Origin: Amygdalobacter indicium
GTDB taxonomy: Bacteria > Bacillota > Clostridia > Saccharofermentanales > Fastidiosipilaceae
Reading direction: 5' to 3'
NCBI RefSeq assembly: GCF_029101545.1
Contig: NZ_CP118866.1
Coordinates: 868,001-932,000 of the forward strand
Length of the DNA stretch: 64,000 bases
Positions 63,897 through 64,000 of this stretch are shown piece after piece; the stretch's first letter is position 1; each line of letters begins with the position of its first letter. Both the position numbers and the translations under genes were made by a program. Under the pieces are notes generated by a model. That model was not told the origin of the DNA, made no database searches, and worked only from the letters and a program-made list of their open reading frames with translations.

Positions 63897-64000
63897 TTAA
63901 TTTTCTATTCCTGCCGCACTTACCTGATCATTCAATTGTTGTAAGCTTTCATACATCAGCAACGGTTGCACCGGCAAATCTTTTGTCGAACTTAATCCGA
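63897..64000 (-). CDS. C-terminal end of an unidentified protein, truncated by the window
   Basis: About 33 residues ending in QLNDQVSAAGIEN before a TAA at 63897-63899. The tail is too short to assign. The frame is the only open one to the window edge, and it ends 26 bp before cmk on the same strand, so it is likely cotranscribed. Confidence 0.55.
   Translation of the reverse strand, partial: GLSSTKDLPVQPLLMYESLQQLNDQVSAAGIEN

Noticed and set aside
1..64000. CRISPR arrays, insertion sequences or phage genes
   Set aside because: I found no regularly spaced repeats, transposase motifs or integrase in the window.

Overview
The window reads as chromosomal DNA of an AT-rich, low-GC Gram-positive anaerobe, most likely a clostridial Firmicute. 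The pointers are an IspH-ribosomal protein S1 fusion, oxygen-sensitive class III ribonucleotide reductase with its activase, a fused iron-sulfur L-serine dehydratase, Firmicute-type signal peptidase, GGAGG-type ribosome binding sites, a CIRCE/HrcA-type groESL operator, and several families common in clostridia (DUF5711-, DUF4340- and DUF6106-like, LytR-CpsA-Psr, PdaC-like). I see no rRNA, tRNA, phage, transposon or CRISPR array. Almost every gene is on the minus strand. The exceptions are a fragment at the left edge, an island at 15428-20194 and one ABC-F gene at 29478-31508.

Layout. 1-402: 3' end of a prepilin-peptidase-like gene, convergent with the operon hisS-aspS-lepB-lepA (6428 to 382). 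6529-12000: dus, a full-length but apparently inactive LacZ-like protein, and a UMF1-type transporter. 12026-14871: nrdD-nrdG, with a hairpin between them. 14872-15427: a 556-bp intergenic region with divergent promoters, a candidate NrdR box, a dyad and a tandem repeat. 15428-20194 (plus): an acyltransferase with a zinc ribbon, mutM, and a membrane protein resembling PdaC with a degenerate deacetylase domain. 20211-23001: GT2 glycosyltransferase, LPG-synthase-type membrane protein and a small membrane protein. 23264-29253: rpsD with a long leader, then the tightly packed operon pgi-ksgA-zapA-like-dut-tsaD-smpB. 29478-38765: ABC-F, aspA, tatD, metG, cyclophilin, pncB and HIT genes. 38830-42972: alaS preceded by a PP2C-like/LysM-like membrane protein. 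43101-47162: sdaA, DJ-1, glf and ybaK. 47245-54173: an envelope-oriented run containing a cyclophilin lipoprotein, an LCP-like protein, an HI0933-type flavoprotein and three anchored DUF-type proteins. 54293-56222: groESL. 56480-64000: galE, pnp, rpsO, ispH-S1, plsC, cmk and the end of one more gene.

Most of the content is housekeeping: translation (four aminoacyl-tRNA synthetases, S4, S15, S1, LepA, TsaD, SmpB, KsgA, Dus, YbaK), RNA decay, nucleotide metabolism, protein folding and secretion. GalE and Glf together would supply UDP-galactofuranose, and the GT2 and LPG-synthase-type genes would fit envelope glycan or lipid work. The least ordinary feature is that four separate genes keep a recognisable enzyme fold but seem to have lost catalytic residues: a LacZ-like protein, a PdaC-like deacetylase, a PP2C-like phosphatase and an LCP-like phosphotransferase. 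The last three are membrane-anchored. This is an inference from motif inspection by eye, not from computed alignments. I did not find an obviously new multi-gene system; the pseudoenzyme set and the 47-54 kb envelope cluster are the best candidates for follow-up.
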